This document shows, one piece after another, positions 12,286-12,317 of a DNA stretch of 12,317 nucleotides. A model generated the notes under the pieces. The model did not search any database. It saw nothing but the letters and a program-made list of their open reading frames with translations, and was not told where the DNA came from. Source of the stretch: Embleya sp040605455 (GTDB taxonomy: Bacteria > Actinomycetota > Actinomycetes > Streptomycetales > Streptomycetaceae); assembly GCF_040605455.1 (NCBI RefSeq), contig NZ_JBEXCV010000207.1:1-12317 (forward strand), written 5' to 3'. Numbering within the stretch: the first letter of the stretch is position 1; each line of letters starts with the position of its first letter. A program made the position numbers and the translations under genes.

Positions 12286-12317
12286 GGGGGGGGGGGGGCC
12301 CACGCACCCCCCCCCCC
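12286..12317. repeat. G13/C11 homopolymer inverted repeat at the window end
   Basis: A run of 13 G (12286-12298) is followed by CCCACGCA and a run of at least 11 C that reaches the last base. It starts 7 nt after the acyltransferase stop. The runs could pair as a pure G-C stem and act as a terminator. Such runs are also a classic place for sequencing or assembly to fail, so the exact lengths are doubtful. Confidence 0.6.

Noticed and set aside
1..12317. Search for CRISPR arrays, tRNA, rRNA, insertion sequences and riboswitches
   Set aside because: No spaced repeat arrays, transposase frames, cloverleaf genes or known riboswitch cores were seen by eye; a covariance-model scan was not possible.

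Overview
The window reads as chromosomal DNA from a high-GC actinomycete of the Streptomyces type. Codons end almost always in G or C, GTG starts are common, -10-like TANNNT hexamers recur, and the gene set matches streptomycete housekeeping neighbourhoods (ilvD, proC, acuC, a BldC-like DNA-binding protein, bS22). This is a judgement from protein and codon style; genus cannot be fixed without a search. All supported genes lie on the + strand; the long minus-strand frames are GC-rich shadows.

Layout. (1) 1-591: TetR-family repressor, missing a few codons at its N-terminus. (2) 734-2587: ilvD, dihydroxyacid dehydratase, followed by a hairpin terminator. (3) 2761-4286: a two-gene ABC-2 exporter, ATPase and permease, overlapping ATGA. 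Its promoter region carries a 20-bp tandem repeat and a 12-bp palindrome next to the -35 box, and its start appears leaderless. (4) 4287-4370: an unusually palindrome-dense gap with a perfect 31-bp palindrome. (5) 4371-5860: proC coupled by a GTGA overlap to a HAD phosphatase. (6) 5926-8363: a MosC/YbjJ-type MFS transporter and an AcuC-like deacetylase, each preceded by the same 10-bp promoter-like string. (7) 8418-9236: a conserved actinobacterial protein often labelled phosphatase, mechanism unclear. (8) 9383-9804: a 67-aa excisionase/BldC-type DNA-binding protein and the 32-aa ribosomal protein bS22, then a strong terminator. (9) 10080-12279: an atypical SDR/epimerase-like protein without the usual catalytic Tyr, overlapping a PlsC/MGAT-like acyltransferase with an N-terminal glycine zipper. 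The window ends in a G13/C11 run.

How the genes relate. ilvD and proC serve branched-chain amino acid and proline synthesis and look independently transcribed. From recall, the order proC, small HTH protein, bS22, GalE2-like SDR, acyltransferase parallels Mycobacterium tuberculosis Rv0500 to Rv0502. HAD, MFS, acuC and the 272-aa protein sit inside that order here. The conserved HTH/bS22/SDR/acyltransferase block is the part most likely to hide an uncharacterised functional unit. I saw no CRISPR array, tRNA, rRNA, insertion sequence or phage gene.
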